A stretch of DNA of 64,000 nucleotides from Chloroflexota bacterium (GCA_022616275.1 JAKEFB010000042.1:124001-188000), one strand, 5' to 3'; numbered from the stretch's first letter, positions 8,079 through 16,466 are shown. Notes: generated from the sequence alone by a model not told the origin. Made by a program: numbers and translations.

Positions 8079-9255
8079 TATCTACTTCCTGCATTAAGGC
8101 CCAGGTGTAGCGGGCGGCGCGTTCCAGGGTTTCGGGCTCGATGTTGTCGAGGTTGTCGGATAGCCGGTGCCAGTTGGCCAGGTAGCCGTCGTCGCCAAAG
8201 CCGGCCAGGCAGATGGCCTTGTAGCCGTGGTGGCGCAGGTTAGCCACTTCTTCCAAGATGAGCATTTCTTTGCCGATGACGTTGAGCTGAGGGTGTTTGC
8301 CGGCCGCGCGGGCGGCCAGGGCGACCATTTCCGGATCGGGGGTATAGTGGCTGAAATGGTTGATGCCATGGCGGGTGACGAAGCAGAGGTTGCCGGTGCC
8401 GACCATCTCCAGGTCAATCCAATAACTGTTCTCGCGGGGCGGGGCGTACTTTTGGAGGTATTCTTCAATGCCGACGCAGATGACTTCCTCGCAGCCGGTG
8501 AAGAGGAGGGTGACTTCGGTGTTCTGCAACGGTTGTCGTTGGAGGGCCTCGGCAACGGTCAGCAGGACGGCGACGGCCGAGGCGTTGTCGTTGGCCCCGT
8601 CAACGTGGGGCTGGGCCTCGTCAAAGAAGAGCGCCGGCAAAAAGGAAAGGGGGATCGCGCCCGGCAGCCACTGCCAGGTGGCCCGCCGGCGGTGGTTCAG
8701 CAGGGCGTCAAGCAGCAGGGTCAGACCACCCAGCGCGGCCAGAACCAGGCTGGCGGTGTTGAGAGGCCGGACCAGGCCGGGCCAGGGCAGAGGGGCCAGA
8801 AAGCGTTGCTTGTTGGTGTCGAGGTGGCCGATCAGATAGAGATGGCGCTGCGCTTCTCCGGCCGGCGGGAAGCGGGCGATGACGTTCTGGCTGGGGCCTG
8901 TGGCAATCAACCGCTGGAAAAACGGCGGCCGGCCGAGAGAGAAGCGGTGGAGGCCGAACGCGCCGGCCAGTAATAACAAGCCCCCCAGGAGGCGGCCGGC
9001 CCGGCCGCCGGCCCAGGCCAGGGGGGCAGCCAGCGCGCCGGCGAGGAGGTAGGGAATGGTCGCCCAGCCCAGGGAGTTCTGGCTTTGGAAACGCTGTTCC
9101 CAGATGTTTGCCACGTCCAGGGAGCGGAGCGTACGCTTGACATAATCGGCGGCCTGGCGCTCCTGAGGAGAGGTCGAGGGCCGGGGCCCGATTTCCCGGG
9201 CCAGGCAGCGCACGTGGTCCATCAGGCGCGCCGCGCGCAGCGTTTCTGGAAACAT
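8056..9255 (-). CDS. M28-family zinc peptidase with internal membrane segments
   Basis: Predicted aminopeptidase-like metalloenzyme, 399 residues. The M28 metal and catalytic pattern is present: IGHLDTNKQ near residue 144, GANDNASAVAVLL near 222-235, CEE near 252, a WIDLEMVG strand and NWHRLSDNLDNIE near the C-terminus. Unlike soluble aminopeptidases it has hydrophobic stretches at about 68-112 and 165-185 that break up the fold, suggesting a membrane-anchored form with the active site on one face. Its start lies three bases after the kinase stop codon, so the two are one operon; the kinase could control it. The C-terminal residues come from a repeat arm. Substrate unknown. Confidence 0.82.
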   Translation of the reverse strand: MFPETLRAARLMDHVRCLAREIGPRPSTSPQERQAADYVKRTLRSLDVANIWEQRFQSQNSLGWATIPYLLAGALAAPLAWAGGRAGRLLGGLLLLAGAFGLHRFSLGRPPFFQRLIATGPSQNVIARFPPAGEAQRHLYLIGHLDTNKQRFLAPLPWPGLVRPLNTASLVLAALGGLTLLLDALLNHRRRATWQWLPGAIPLSFLPALFFDEAQPHVDGANDNASAVAVLLTVAEALQRQPLQNTEVTLLFTGCEEVICVGIEEYLQKYAPPRENSYWIDLEMVGTGNLCFVTRHGINHFSHYTPDPEMVALAARAAGKHPQLNVIGKEMLILEEVANLRHHGYKAICLAGFGDDGYLANWHRLSDNLDNIEPETLERAARYTWALMQEVDRIANKNE

Positions 9256-9258
9256 TGC

Positions 9259-10092
9259 CTACAGCTTGCTTAGATACCAGCGGCCGGAAGCCACATCGCG
9301 CACTGCGCGGGCCAGGTCGCCGGCCGTGCCGTAGCGGTCGGCCGGCTCTTTGGCCAGGGCCTTGAGAACAATGTCCACCCAATGGGAGGAGAGGTCGGGG
9401 TTGATGGCCAGGATGTCCGGCACGGGCTCAATGACCTGGGCCAGGGCGGTGGCCATCGGCGAGGGGTTGCTGAAGGGCAGGCGGCCGGCCAGGGAGTAGA
9501 AGAGAACCACTCCGAGGGCGTAAACGTCGCTCCGGCCGTCTAGATCTTCGTTGCGGGCCTGTTCCGGGCTCATATATTCCGGCGTACCCATAAAATAAGC
9601 GCCGGTGGTCCCGCTGGGGTGTTGTAGCCAACGGGCCAGCCCAAAATCAGACAGGAACGCTTTGTCCGAATCTTCAAAAAGAATGTTATTTGGCTTCACG
9701 TCCCGGTGGATAATGCTCTTACCGTGGGCTGCGTCCAACGCCTCGGCCACCCGGCCGATAACCTGCGAAAGGCGGTGCGGCCGCATTTTTTCTTTTTTCA
9801 GCCGCTCCTCCAGGCTGCCGCCGGCCATATAGCGCATGACAATGTACGGCTGGCCCTGGTGCTCGCCAAAATCAAAGACGGGCACGATGCAGGGATGTTC
9901 TAGGCTGGCAATGACTTCCGCTTCACGCTGGAAGTTAATCAGAAAGAGGGGGTCGCTGACGAACTGCTGGGATAAGACCTTGATAGCCACCTGGCGCTTA
10001 ATCAGCGGGTCGCGGGCCAGATACACTTTAGCCATGCCGCCCTGTCCTAATTCGCCTTCAACTTCATACCGGCCGATTGTCAGCGTGGGCAT
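9259..10092 (-). CDS. Eukaryote-type Ser/Thr protein kinase, cytoplasmic
   Basis: 277 residues, kinase domain only; no membrane helix or PASTA repeat. Motifs: glycine loop GELGQGGMAKVYLA (about 14-27), AIK lysine, HRDVKPNN catalytic loop, DFGLAR, and GTPEYMSPEQAR activation segment. The catalytic set is complete, so it should be active. It heads a two-gene unit with the membrane M28 peptidase. On the minus strand TAATAT at 10099-10104 ends six bases before the start codon and no ribosome site is visible, which fits a leaderless mRNA, though a perfect hairpin occupies the expected -35 area. Partner substrates are unknown. Confidence 0.92.
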   Translation of the reverse strand: MPTLTIGRYEVEGELGQGGMAKVYLARDPLIKRQVAIKVLSQQFVSDPLFLINFQREAEVIASLEHPCIVPVFDFGEHQGQPYIVMRYMAGGSLEERLKKEKMRPHRLSQVIGRVAEALDAAHGKSIIHRDVKPNNILFEDSDKAFLSDFGLARWLQHPSGTTGAYFMGTPEYMSPEQARNEDLDGRSDVYALGVVLFYSLAGRLPFSNPSPMATALAQVIEPVPDILAINPDLSSHWVDIVLKALAKEPADRYGTAGDLARAVRDVASGRWYLSKL

Positions 10093-10106
10093 GAGTTAAT
10101 ATTAGC

Positions 10107-10147
10107 GGAATCAGGCCAGAACGCCAACGCCGTTCTGGCCTGATTCC
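10107..10147. terminator. 17-bp perfect hairpin between panC and the kinase gene
   Basis: Arms GGAATCAGGCCAGAACG and its exact complement flank a seven-base loop. There is no T-run on either strand, so it may stabilise or end the panC transcript without being a classic intrinsic terminator. Confidence 0.55.
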
Positions 10148-10149
10148 AC

Positions 10150-10992
10150 TCAAGCAGCCTCGACCACTATGTTGTCTATGAGACGGACGTTGCCGAAGAA
10201 AACGGCCAGGGAGAAAAGGGCGCCGCTTTCGACCCGGTCCAGCTCGGCCAGGGTGTGGAGGTGGGCCACGCTGACGTAATCCAGCCGGGCTAGCGGTTCA
10301 GCGGCCACGGTGTCGCGCATTAAGGCCCGCAAAGTTTCGCTGTCATGCTCACCGGCGCGCAGGGCCGATACGGCCGTATGCAGCGCCCGGTAAAGGACGG
10401 TAGCCACGGCTCGCTGCTCGGGCGAGAGGCGAACATTGCGCGAACTCATAGCCAGACCATCGGCCTCGCGTATAGTCGGGCCGACGATAATCTCTAGGTT
10501 GAAATTCAGGTCGGCCGCCAGGCGGCGGATGACGACGGTTTGCTGCGCGTCTTTCTGGCCGAAGTAGGCCCGCGTGGGCTGGACGATATTAAACAACTTG
10601 GCGACGACGGTGGTTACGCCCTGGAAATGGGCGGGCCGGGAGAGGCCCTCCAGCGGCCGGCTGACCTGTTCGACGGTGACTTTGGTCTGGAAGCCGGGAG
10701 GATACATGGTGGTGTTGTCCGGCGTAAAGACCAGGTCCACGCCCCCGGCCGCCAGTAGAGCCAGGTCTCGTTCCAGGTCGCGGGGATAGGTGCTCAGGTC
10801 CTCGGTAGGGGCAAACTGGGTGGGGTTGACGAAAATAGTGACGGCCACCCTGTCGTTCTCGGCCCGGGCCTGCCGCACCAGGGAAAGGTGGCCGTCGTGC
10901 AAGTAGCCCATCGTCGGCACCAGGCCCCAACTGAGGGATGGATCAGCCCAGCGGATGGCGCGGACCTGAGCAATGTCTCCAGTCGTGATCAC
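10150..10992 (-). CDS. panC: Pantothenate synthetase
   Basis: Joins pantoate and beta-alanine with ATP to give pantothenate, the vitamin precursor of coenzyme A; cytoplasmic. 280 residues, the usual length. The first signature PTMGYLHDGHLSL holds H32 and H35 of the HxGH nucleotide site; NPTQF and EDLSTYPRDLERD form the pantoate and second-site motifs; SSRNVRLSPEQR is the KMSKS-like loop. Start ATG at 10992 lies 15 bases after the stop of the metal regulator, so both are probably on one mRNA, an unusual pairing. No panB or panD is seen in the window. Confidence 0.95.
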   Translation of the reverse strand: MITTGDIAQVRAIRWADPSLSWGLVPTMGYLHDGHLSLVRQARAENDRVAVTIFVNPTQFAPTEDLSTYPRDLERDLALLAAGGVDLVFTPDNTTMYPPGFQTKVTVEQVSRPLEGLSRPAHFQGVTTVVAKLFNIVQPTRAYFGQKDAQQTVVIRRLAADLNFNLEIIVGPTIREADGLAMSSRNVRLSPEQRAVATVLYRALHTAVSALRAGEHDSETLRALMRDTVAAEPLARLDYVSVAHLHTLAELDRVESGALFSLAVFFGNVRLIDNIVVEAA

Positions 10993-11007
10993 GGTATGCC
11001 TTTATGT

Positions 11008-11721
11008 TCATGGCTTGAGTTCCACCAGGACGGTTTCAGCCAGCTTTTGGCCAATAACCCTGGTCTGGCCGTTGACGTTCAGCGTCAACGGGCCGTCAAA
11101 CGGGGCCGCCTCCACCATCTCGACCTCGGCCCCTGGCACCAGGCTCAATTCGCCCAGGTAGCGCAACAAGTTGCTGTTGGCGTCGTTAGGAATGCGCGAG
11201 ATGACGGCCCGGCTGCCGGCCGGCAAGGTAGATAACGGTTGGGTATTGACAGATGGCACTGTGCCGTCTTTGCCGGGGATGGGGTCGCCATGGGGGTCAA
11301 AGGTGGGGTAGTTTAGAACAGCGGCGATCCGCTCCTCCAGCTTTTCGCTGATAACGTGTTCCAGGATATCGGCCTGCTCGTGAACCTCGTCCCAGCTAAA
11401 GCCCAGGGCCTCCATCAAGTATAACTCGATCAGCCGGTGGTGGCGGATAACCTCCAGGGCGATTTCCCGGCCGGCCGGCGTCAGCGCCACCCCGTCGTGC
11501 TTTTCGTAGTCGACCAGGTTCAGACGGTGCAGCCGCTGGATCATACTGGTAGCCGACCCGGGCTTGACACCGCGCGCCTCGGCCAGACGTGATGTGCTCA
11601 CCGGGCTTTCTTCCTGTTCCAGCATGTAGATGGTTTTCAGGTAATCTTCAATCGCCTGGTGGTTCAACCCGTCGCGCTGGGAGGAGGAACCGGTCGAAAG
11701 GGATTTAATTTCTGGAGACAT
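11008..11721 (-). CDS. DtxR/MntR-family metal-dependent repressor
   Basis: 237 residues: winged-helix DNA-binding domain (EDYLKTIYMLEQE to GVALTPAGREIAL, about 25-90), metal-binding dimerisation domain, and a C-terminal FeoA/SH3-like domain (about 160-237). Metal ligand candidates are in RHHRLIELYL and EVHEQADILEHVIS. At the position where iron-type DtxR/IdeR has a cysteine, this protein has Asp, as in manganese-type MntR; that manganese preference is inference. AGGAATAAGCT precedes the ATG. The regulator is divergent from the oxidoreductase at 11863 across an AT-rich gap with possible operator half-sites. No metal transporter lies beside it; targets are unknown. Confidence 0.9.
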   Translation of the reverse strand: MSPEIKSLSTGSSSQRDGLNHQAIEDYLKTIYMLEQEESPVSTSRLAEARGVKPGSATSMIQRLHRLNLVDYEKHDGVALTPAGREIALEVIRHHRLIELYLMEALGFSWDEVHEQADILEHVISEKLEERIAAVLNYPTFDPHGDPIPGKDGTVPSVNTQPLSTLPAGSRAVISRIPNDANSNLLRYLGELSLVPGAEVEMVEAAPFDGPLTLNVNGQTRVIGQKLAETVLVELKP

Positions 11722-11740
11722 AGCTTATTCCTATTACCCT

Positions 11741-11780
11741 GATAAAATTTTAAATTTAGGTTCTTATAAATTAATTTTAC
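11741..11780. promoter_or_regulatory. AT-rich divergent regulatory gap, possible DtxR-type operator
   Basis: An AT-rich stretch between the repressor and the oxidoreductase contains AAATTTA and TAAATT half-sites separated by about ten bases, resembling a weak inverted repeat. Autoregulation by the DtxR-like protein is plausible from position only. Confidence 0.25.
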
Positions 11781-11849
11781 AGGAAAACTGAATTATTAAC
11801 CAGTGGCAGGTAACTTTAAAGAATTGTACCCCCTTTGCCCTGGCAAGGG

Positions 11850-11855
11850 TATACT
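11850..11855 (+). promoter_or_regulatory. -10 box TATACT for the oxidoreductase, leaderless start
   Basis: TATACT ends seven bases before the GTG at 11863 and no ribosome site fits between, so transcription should begin at or next to the start codon. A -35 box is not clear (TTGTAC lies 20 bases upstream). Confidence 0.5.
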
Positions 11856-11862
11856 GCACAGT

Positions 11863-12879
11863 GTGAAACAAGTCTGGATTACCCGGCCGGGCCCCCCGGA
11901 AGTACTCCAACTGGAAGATGCGCCTGAGCCAACCCCGCGCACGGGGGAAGTGCGCTTGCGGGTGGAGGCCAGCGGCGTCTGTTTTGCCGACGTGTTAGGC
12001 CGCATGGGGCTGGACCCGTACGCGCCCAAAACGCCGTACGTGCCCGGCTACGAGGTGGCCGGGGTGGTAGACATGGTCGGCCAGGGAGTGCCGGATTTAA
12101 AGGAGGGGGACAGGACGTTAGCGCTGACCCAGTTCCGGGGGTATAGCGACGTGGTGTGTGTGCCGCATAAGCAGGTGTTCAAGCGGCTGGAGTGGATGAC
12201 GGCCGAGCACGGCGCGGCCATACCGATAAGTTATTTCTCCGCTTACCTGTCTCTGGTCGTTATGGGCTCGCTGCGCAAAGGGGACAAGGTGCTGATTCAC
12301 AACGTCGCCGGCGGGGTAGGGCTGGCGGCGCTGGATATTTGCAAAATTGTCGGGGCGGAAATGTATGGCACAGCTTCCCCCAATAAGCACGATTTTTTAC
12401 TGGAGCGCGGCCTGCATCACCCAATTGATTACCGCAACCACGATTACGAGCGAGCGGTGATGGACCTGACGGGCGGCCGGGGCGTGCAACTGGTCCTAGA
12501 TTCGCTGGGCGGCGTACACTGGCGCAAGAATTATCGCCTGCTCATGCCTACCGGCCGGCTGGTGTGCCTGGGAATCAAGAGCTTGGCCCCCAACCGGCGT
12601 CGCTCGTTCCTGGATCAATTCCGCTTCGTGACCAGCGTTCCCTCGTATACGCCGCCCCAATTGCGCCGGGCCAACAAGGCGATCATTGGGGTGAACCTGG
12701 CCACTTTATGGGAAGAGGCTGACCTGGTACGGAGTTGGGCGCGACAGATTATCACCTGGTATGATGAAGCTCTGTTCCGGCCGCATGTGGACCGGACGTT
12801 TAAACTGGCCCGGGCGGCCGAGGCCCATCACTACCTCCAGGACCACCAAAACGTGGGCAAGGTTCTCTTGATTCCGTGA
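11863..12879 (+). CDS. Quinone-oxidoreductase-like MDR superfamily enzyme
   Basis: About 338 residues of the zinc-independent medium-chain dehydrogenase/reductase group (synaptic vesicle VAT-1/quinone reductase-like). GroES-like N-domain with GVCFADVLGRMGLDP and VPGYEVAGVV; Rossmann domain with HNVAGGVGLAALDICKIVGAE (NAD(P)H site) and LDSLGG. Cysteines that bind catalytic zinc in alcohol dehydrogenases are absent. GTG at 11863 is preferred over an in-frame ATG at 11803 because the protein family aligns from KQVWITRPG and a TATACT -10 box sits between the two. The physiological electron acceptor is unknown. Confidence 0.85.
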   Translation: MKQVWITRPGPPEVLQLEDAPEPTPRTGEVRLRVEASGVCFADVLGRMGLDPYAPKTPYVPGYEVAGVVDMVGQGVPDLKEGDRTLALTQFRGYSDVVCVPHKQVFKRLEWMTAEHGAAIPISYFSAYLSLVVMGSLRKGDKVLIHNVAGGVGLAALDICKIVGAEMYGTASPNKHDFLLERGLHHPIDYRNHDYERAVMDLTGGRGVQLVLDSLGGVHWRKNYRLLMPTGRLVCLGIKSLAPNRRRSFLDQFRFVTSVPSYTPPQLRRANKAIIGVNLATLWEEADLVRSWARQIITWYDEALFRPHVDRTFKLARAAEAHHYLQDHQNVGKVLLIP

Positions 12880-12913
12880 GCGTCGTTATACGCGCCGATA
12901 CTGAATGAAAATT

Positions 12914-12982
12914 GGACGCAGATTTCGCTGACAAACACTGATTTTATTTCTTATCTGCGGCATCGGCGTTCATCAGCGTCCT
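12914..12982. repeat. GACGCAGAT/GATGAACGC word palindrome at the end of the sortase-substrate gene
   Basis: Left arm 12914-12942 and right arm 12954-12982 are imperfect inverted copies of 9-base-type words. The right arm encodes the final NADAADKK residues of the minus-strand gene. Confidence 0.55.
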
Positions 12983-13591
12983 ATTTTGTGAGAGGTGCTG
13001 GCGGCGGCGCCATTCCAGGCCAAGGCCGGTGGCGACAAAGCCAGCCCCAATCAGCGCCGACCACACCAGGCTGGGAGCCACGGCCGCGCCGGCCACCGGC
13101 AAGACCGCGCCCCCTGGCAGGCCACCAGGCCTGGCCGTGCCTTTGGCCACGCAAAAGTCTACACCCAGGACCAATCTTTGTTCTTCGGTGAGGAGGGCCT
13201 CCAGCGGGCTCTTGGAGGTGACCACCATGCCGGCCGGCGGTTCAGCCTTGACAGTCCAGCGGCCCAACCCGGCGGCTACCAGGCCGTAGGTGCCGTTGCT
13301 GCCTGATTGGAGGTAGACCGTCGTCGCCCCGTCGTTGCTAACAAACTGGATAGGGATGCCGGCCAGCACCGGCTCCCCGGTACCAATACATTTGCCGTCG
13401 CCGTTCTGGTCGTCGTAAATAGTCCCGCGTATCGAACCCCGGACTGTCCCATCTTGCGCGGCGGGAGGGCTGCCGTTGGTGGGGATGTTGGTAGGTGTCG
13501 GCCGTGGTGTCGGCTCCTGGGCCTGGGCGACCCCAGTGGCCAGAATAAGCAATAAGACCGAAAGCACGCTCATCCAGATTCTCTTTGACAT
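12944..13591 (-). CDS. Secreted SdrD/Cna-B-like protein, probable sortase substrate
   Basis: 215 residues. A signal peptide (residues 1-24, ending AQAQE) is followed by a Pro/Thr-rich linker, a domain starting GSIRGTIYDDQNGDGKC with the DxNxDGxxD-type calcium-binding look of SdrD B-like repeats, then LPVAG at 164-168, a hydrophobic segment (about 172-193) and a basic tail RRRQ. That order matches a sortase cell-wall sorting signal with LPVAG in place of LPXTG. It sits directly downstream of the sortase gene on the same strand with an ideal AAGGAGG ribosome site. Substrate status is an inference from motif and neighbour. The last residues are encoded by a repeat arm. Confidence 0.75.
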   Translation of the reverse strand: MSKRIWMSVLSVLLLILATGVAQAQEPTPRPTPTNIPTNGSPPAAQDGTVRGSIRGTIYDDQNGDGKCIGTGEPVLAGIPIQFVSNDGATTVYLQSGSNGTYGLVAAGLGRWTVKAEPPAGMVVTSKSPLEALLTEEQRLVLGVDFCVAKGTARPGGLPGGAVLPVAGAAVAPSLVWSALIGAGFVATGLGLEWRRRQHLSQNRTLMNADAADKK

Positions 13592-13610
13592 GATAGACCT
13601 CCTTATGAAG

Positions 13611-13656
13611 TGATGAGTGATGAGTGATGAGCGATGAGTAACTCATTGCTCATTGC
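13611..13656. repeat. GATGAGT heptamer palindrome between sortase and substrate genes
   Basis: Four GATGAGT-type words (13611-13639) are followed directly by inverted words (13640-13656). The inverted arm overlaps the sortase stop codon at 13650. Confidence 0.65.
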
Positions 13657-14426
13657 TGAATTGGCCTGGCGATGACGATCAGGCGATAGGCGTTGGTGGC
13701 GTACGGCCAGCAGGAGACCAGGGTCACGCGTTCATCTGTGGTGGACTCGATCCAGCGCGCGTTTTCCAGGCGCACCGAGAACGGCTCACCATTTTCCGGC
13801 AGGAGTTCTTGCTGCGTGACTTCGTAGGTATGAGACGAGCCGGCTACGTCATATAAAATAACCTTTTCTCCAATGACCAGGTTAATCAGGTCGCGAAAGA
13901 TTTCCCCGTAAATATTGTTGTGGCCGTTGAGCACGGTGTTGCCCGGCTGGCCCAGGGACGCGCTGGTTTCATGCCAGCCGGCCGTATATCCGTTGGGCAC
14001 GTTCCACTGAAAAAATTGCTGCCCATTTTCAATGACCGATAGCAGGCCAATGCGGGTTACCGGGGCGTCTATCCCTAGAGACGGGATGATCAGCCGCAGG
14101 GGCTGGCCGGCAATGGGTACACCATAGCTCTTGGGCGCTTCCTCAACGGTGGCATAGGAAGGCAGCTCACCCGAAGCAGACAATAGCGGTGTTTCCGGCA
14201 GGAGAATGGGGACGCTAGTGACATCGCCGACTGCCGATCGAGGTTGCGTCGCCGTGGGGATGGGCGTCGGCGGTACGCTGGCTCGCTCCAGTAGCGCCGG
14301 CATTTGCGAAGGAGAGATGGCCCAAACAATGGCGGCCGACAGCATAACAATGAGTCCGATGGCCACCAGGACGATACCCAGTGGGATCTTGAGTTCTTGC
14401 GCAGGGCCAGATGAAGGCGAGGGCAC
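13650..14426 (-). CDS. Class D/E-type sortase
   Basis: Membrane transpeptidase that would cleave a C-terminal sorting signal and attach the protein to the envelope; 258 residues. One N-terminal membrane helix (about 10-35), a Thr/Pro-rich linker, then the sortase barrel with H169 in LNGHNNIYG, C239 in TLVSCWPY and R248 in AYRLIV, the complete catalytic triad. Start is GTG at 14426 preceded by AGGAGTATAAGGATC. Its neighbour downstream carries an LPVAG-hydrophobic-RRR tail, forming a dedicated sortase/substrate pair. The exact sortase class is uncertain. Confidence 0.9.
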   Translation of the reverse strand: MPSPSSGPAQELKIPLGIVLVAIGLIVMLSAAIVWAISPSQMPALLERASVPPTPIPTATQPRSAVGDVTSVPILLPETPLLSASGELPSYATVEEAPKSYGVPIAGQPLRLIIPSLGIDAPVTRIGLLSVIENGQQFFQWNVPNGYTAGWHETSASLGQPGNTVLNGHNNIYGEIFRDLINLVIGEKVILYDVAGSSHTYEVTQQELLPENGEPFSVRLENARWIESTTDERVTLVSCWPYATNAYRLIVIARPIQQ

Positions 14427-14454
14427 GATCCTTATACTCCTGTAATCTGCCCAT

Positions 14455-14483
14455 AGTATAAACCAGATTTTTATTTATGGAAA
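14455..14483 (-). promoter_or_regulatory. Promoter for the sortase operon
   Basis: Minus-strand TATACT (14455-14460) with TTTCCA 17 bases upstream (14478-14483). Predicted start near 14448 gives a leader of about 20 bases containing AGGAG. Confidence 0.5.
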
Positions 14484-14525
14484 GTAAATTCAGTAGATCG
14501 CCACCCCATCCTCCCGGAGGTTAGA

Positions 14526-16358
14526 TTAAAATTGCCTGATGCGCCACAGGGCAAAATGTTCGGTTTCAAATCCTTTGAGGGTGGCGGTGAAAGGCTCCAC
14601 CGCCAGTTCCGGGCCAGCCTGCTCGATAAACTCGGCCACTTCCGGATCGTGGCGGGCTACGTCCGAGAGGATCACGTCTCCTCCCTGGGACAGGTTCTCC
14701 AGGCGAGAGGCTACGTTGACGGTGGAGCCGAAGTAGTCCAGCCGATCGTTGAGGGTGACAGCAATCGTTGGGCCATGATGGACGCCGGCCTTGAGGGAAA
14801 ACGGCCGGCGGGCCCGAGTGGGGTCAGCCAGGAGCCGCTGCGCGGCCAGGATAGCCCGCAGGGCAGCGGCCGGCCGGCGGAACGCGGCCATGACCGCGTC
14901 GCCAATGGTCTTGACCACTGCGCCTCCCTCGGCGTCAATCGCTTCCCGGAGGACATCAAAGTGGTCCATCACCAGGCCAAAGGCGGGGGCGTCGCCAATT
15001 TCCCGGTACAGGCGGGTGGAATCGCGCAGGTCAGTAAATAAAATGGTCAGGTTGCCGACCGATATTTGTTCGCCCGGCCGCAGCGCTTCTTCGGCAAAAA
15101 GGTCGCGAAAACGTTGCAACACAGTCACGTCGGCCGCGGTAACGGCCTGGTCCGTCCAGGCCAGGCGCTCCAGAATGAAGAGCTGTTCCTCATCGCTCTG
15201 GTTGACCAGGCGTAGCTGGGCTTGCGGCGCGATAACTGTCTCTTCATCCGGCCAGCCGGCACGGCGAATGGCAATGGTGGTCTCGGACGAAGCCAGGGCC
15301 TCGTCCGAGACCACCTGAAGAAAGTGTGCGCCGGACAGGTTGAGGGCCCGCAGGCGGTAGCGGCCGCTTTCCAGGCTCAGCGTGAGAACGGCCGAGGTCC
15401 CGGAGTCAAGTCGCTGTTGGGCCACGACGTGAGGCATGGCCCGTGGCCCGGATGTGCAAAATTGCAGGTTTTCGTCTACGAGCCGGATAGCCGGGTTGGG
15501 CCGGAAGCTCAACTCGACGGAGCGTTCAAAGTTGGCCGTGTAATCAATGTTGCAGGTGTCGCAATGGACCTGGCGGGTCACACCGGCCAGGGTGGGATTG
15601 CTATCTTTAGCCACGCGACATAGAGGACAGAGGAGATCCCAACGAAAATCCAGCAGACCCAGCCGGGTAGCCAGCAGAAACAGCTCCAGGGTCTCGCGGC
15701 GTGGCTCCTGCCAGTAATCGGCCAGCAGGTAGGGCCGCAGGCGGAAAATAGTCAGGTCATCGGCCTGGGCCACCAGCCACACCAGCCGCTCGACCAGCGC
15801 CGGCCGGGCGCCTTCTTGTTTCAGGCTGCTGGTTAGAGCCTGAAGGCGGGTCTCGCCGGCTGGGGCGAAGTGGGGTTTTTGCCCCGGCAGGTCCAGGGCG
15901 GCGCGCTTTTGCATGACCAGGCGATCATACTGGTGGAAAATGGCCGGGAAGCGGCGGGCGCTGAGCACACCAATCTGGGCCGGGATGGCCAGGTAACCTA
16001 ACAGGTTGCGCGGCCGGGCCCAAACCTGGTACACGAGGCGTGTGCTCGCCTCCTGGGGAATTAACTGGACTAGGACGCGGAGCTGGCCTACCGGTCCCCG
16101 GGAGTAGTTGCGGACGATGGCAAAGTGATGGGGCTCCACCCATTCGACCGGTTCTTCCACCCACTCCAAGGGTACGCCGAAACGAGCCAGGCGCAGCCGC
16201 CGGCGGGCGTTAGCCAGGGGCTGGCCGGGCACGTTCTCCACTGAAGGGAGACCGGTATCGCGGTCAAAACGGTTGGTATCGGCGACCAGCGGCCACAATT
16301 CTTCAGGGCTGGCCTGGAGTTGCCATTGCCAATGGTAGTGAAATTCTCGGTGGGGCAT
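14526..16358 (-). CDS. Class III adenylate cyclase with N-terminal SRPBCC-like domain
   Basis: 610 residues. Residues about 1-165 resemble a START/polyketide-cyclase (SRPBCC) ligand-binding fold. A middle region (about 230-420) has a CPLCRV...CDTC cysteine pair pattern and resembles the DUF5939-type segment found before some cyclases. The C-terminal cyclase domain has TILFTDLRDSTRLY (metal Asp pair), VVKTIGDAVMAAF (adenine-selecting Lys) and STVNVASRLENLS (transition-state Asn and Arg). It should make cAMP from ATP, controlled by a lipid-like ligand and perhaps zinc. An in-frame start at 16433 is rejected because those 25 codons are the dispersed 64-bp element; ATG at 16358 begins the conserved protein. 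Confidence 0.85.
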   Translation of the reverse strand: MPHREFHYHWQWQLQASPEELWPLVADTNRFDRDTGLPSVENVPGQPLANARRRLRLARFGVPLEWVEEPVEWVEPHHFAIVRNYSRGPVGQLRVLVQLIPQEASTRLVYQVWARPRNLLGYLAIPAQIGVLSARRFPAIFHQYDRLVMQKRAALDLPGQKPHFAPAGETRLQALTSSLKQEGARPALVERLVWLVAQADDLTIFRLRPYLLADYWQEPRRETLELFLLATRLGLLDFRWDLLCPLCRVAKDSNPTLAGVTRQVHCDTCNIDYTANFERSVELSFRPNPAIRLVDENLQFCTSGPRAMPHVVAQQRLDSGTSAVLTLSLESGRYRLRALNLSGAHFLQVVSDEALASSETTIAIRRAGWPDEETVIAPQAQLRLVNQSDEEQLFILERLAWTDQAVTAADVTVLQRFRDLFAEEALRPGEQISVGNLTILFTDLRDSTRLYREIGDAPAFGLVMDHFDVLREAIDAEGGAVVKTIGDAVMAAFRRPAAALRAILAAQRLLADPTRARRPFSLKAGVHHGPTIAVTLNDRLDYFGSTVNVASRLENLSQGGDVILSDVARHDPEVAEFIEQAGPELAVEPFTATLKGFETEHFALWRIRQF

Positions 16359-16370
16359 TTTCGTCAAGAT

Positions 16371-16434
16371 AGTGCCTGGCACGGGGTAGAACCATTCTGG
16401 ATAATCCAAGGCCGTTTGCCCCGGGCCAGGCACT
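16371..16434. repeat. 64-bp dispersed palindromic element, copy 2
   Basis: Inverted copy of the element at 4194-4257, same length, about four mismatches. It lies just upstream of the cyclase start and can be read in frame on the minus strand, creating a spurious 25-residue extension. Confidence 0.75.
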
Positions 16435-16466
16435 GCGGGTAAAAAAGAGCCGGCACCTTTGGAGAT

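Noticed and set aside
16359-16433. 25-residue N-terminal extension of the adenylate cyclase
   Set aside because: It is the translated 64-bp dispersed element; the conserved protein begins at 16358.
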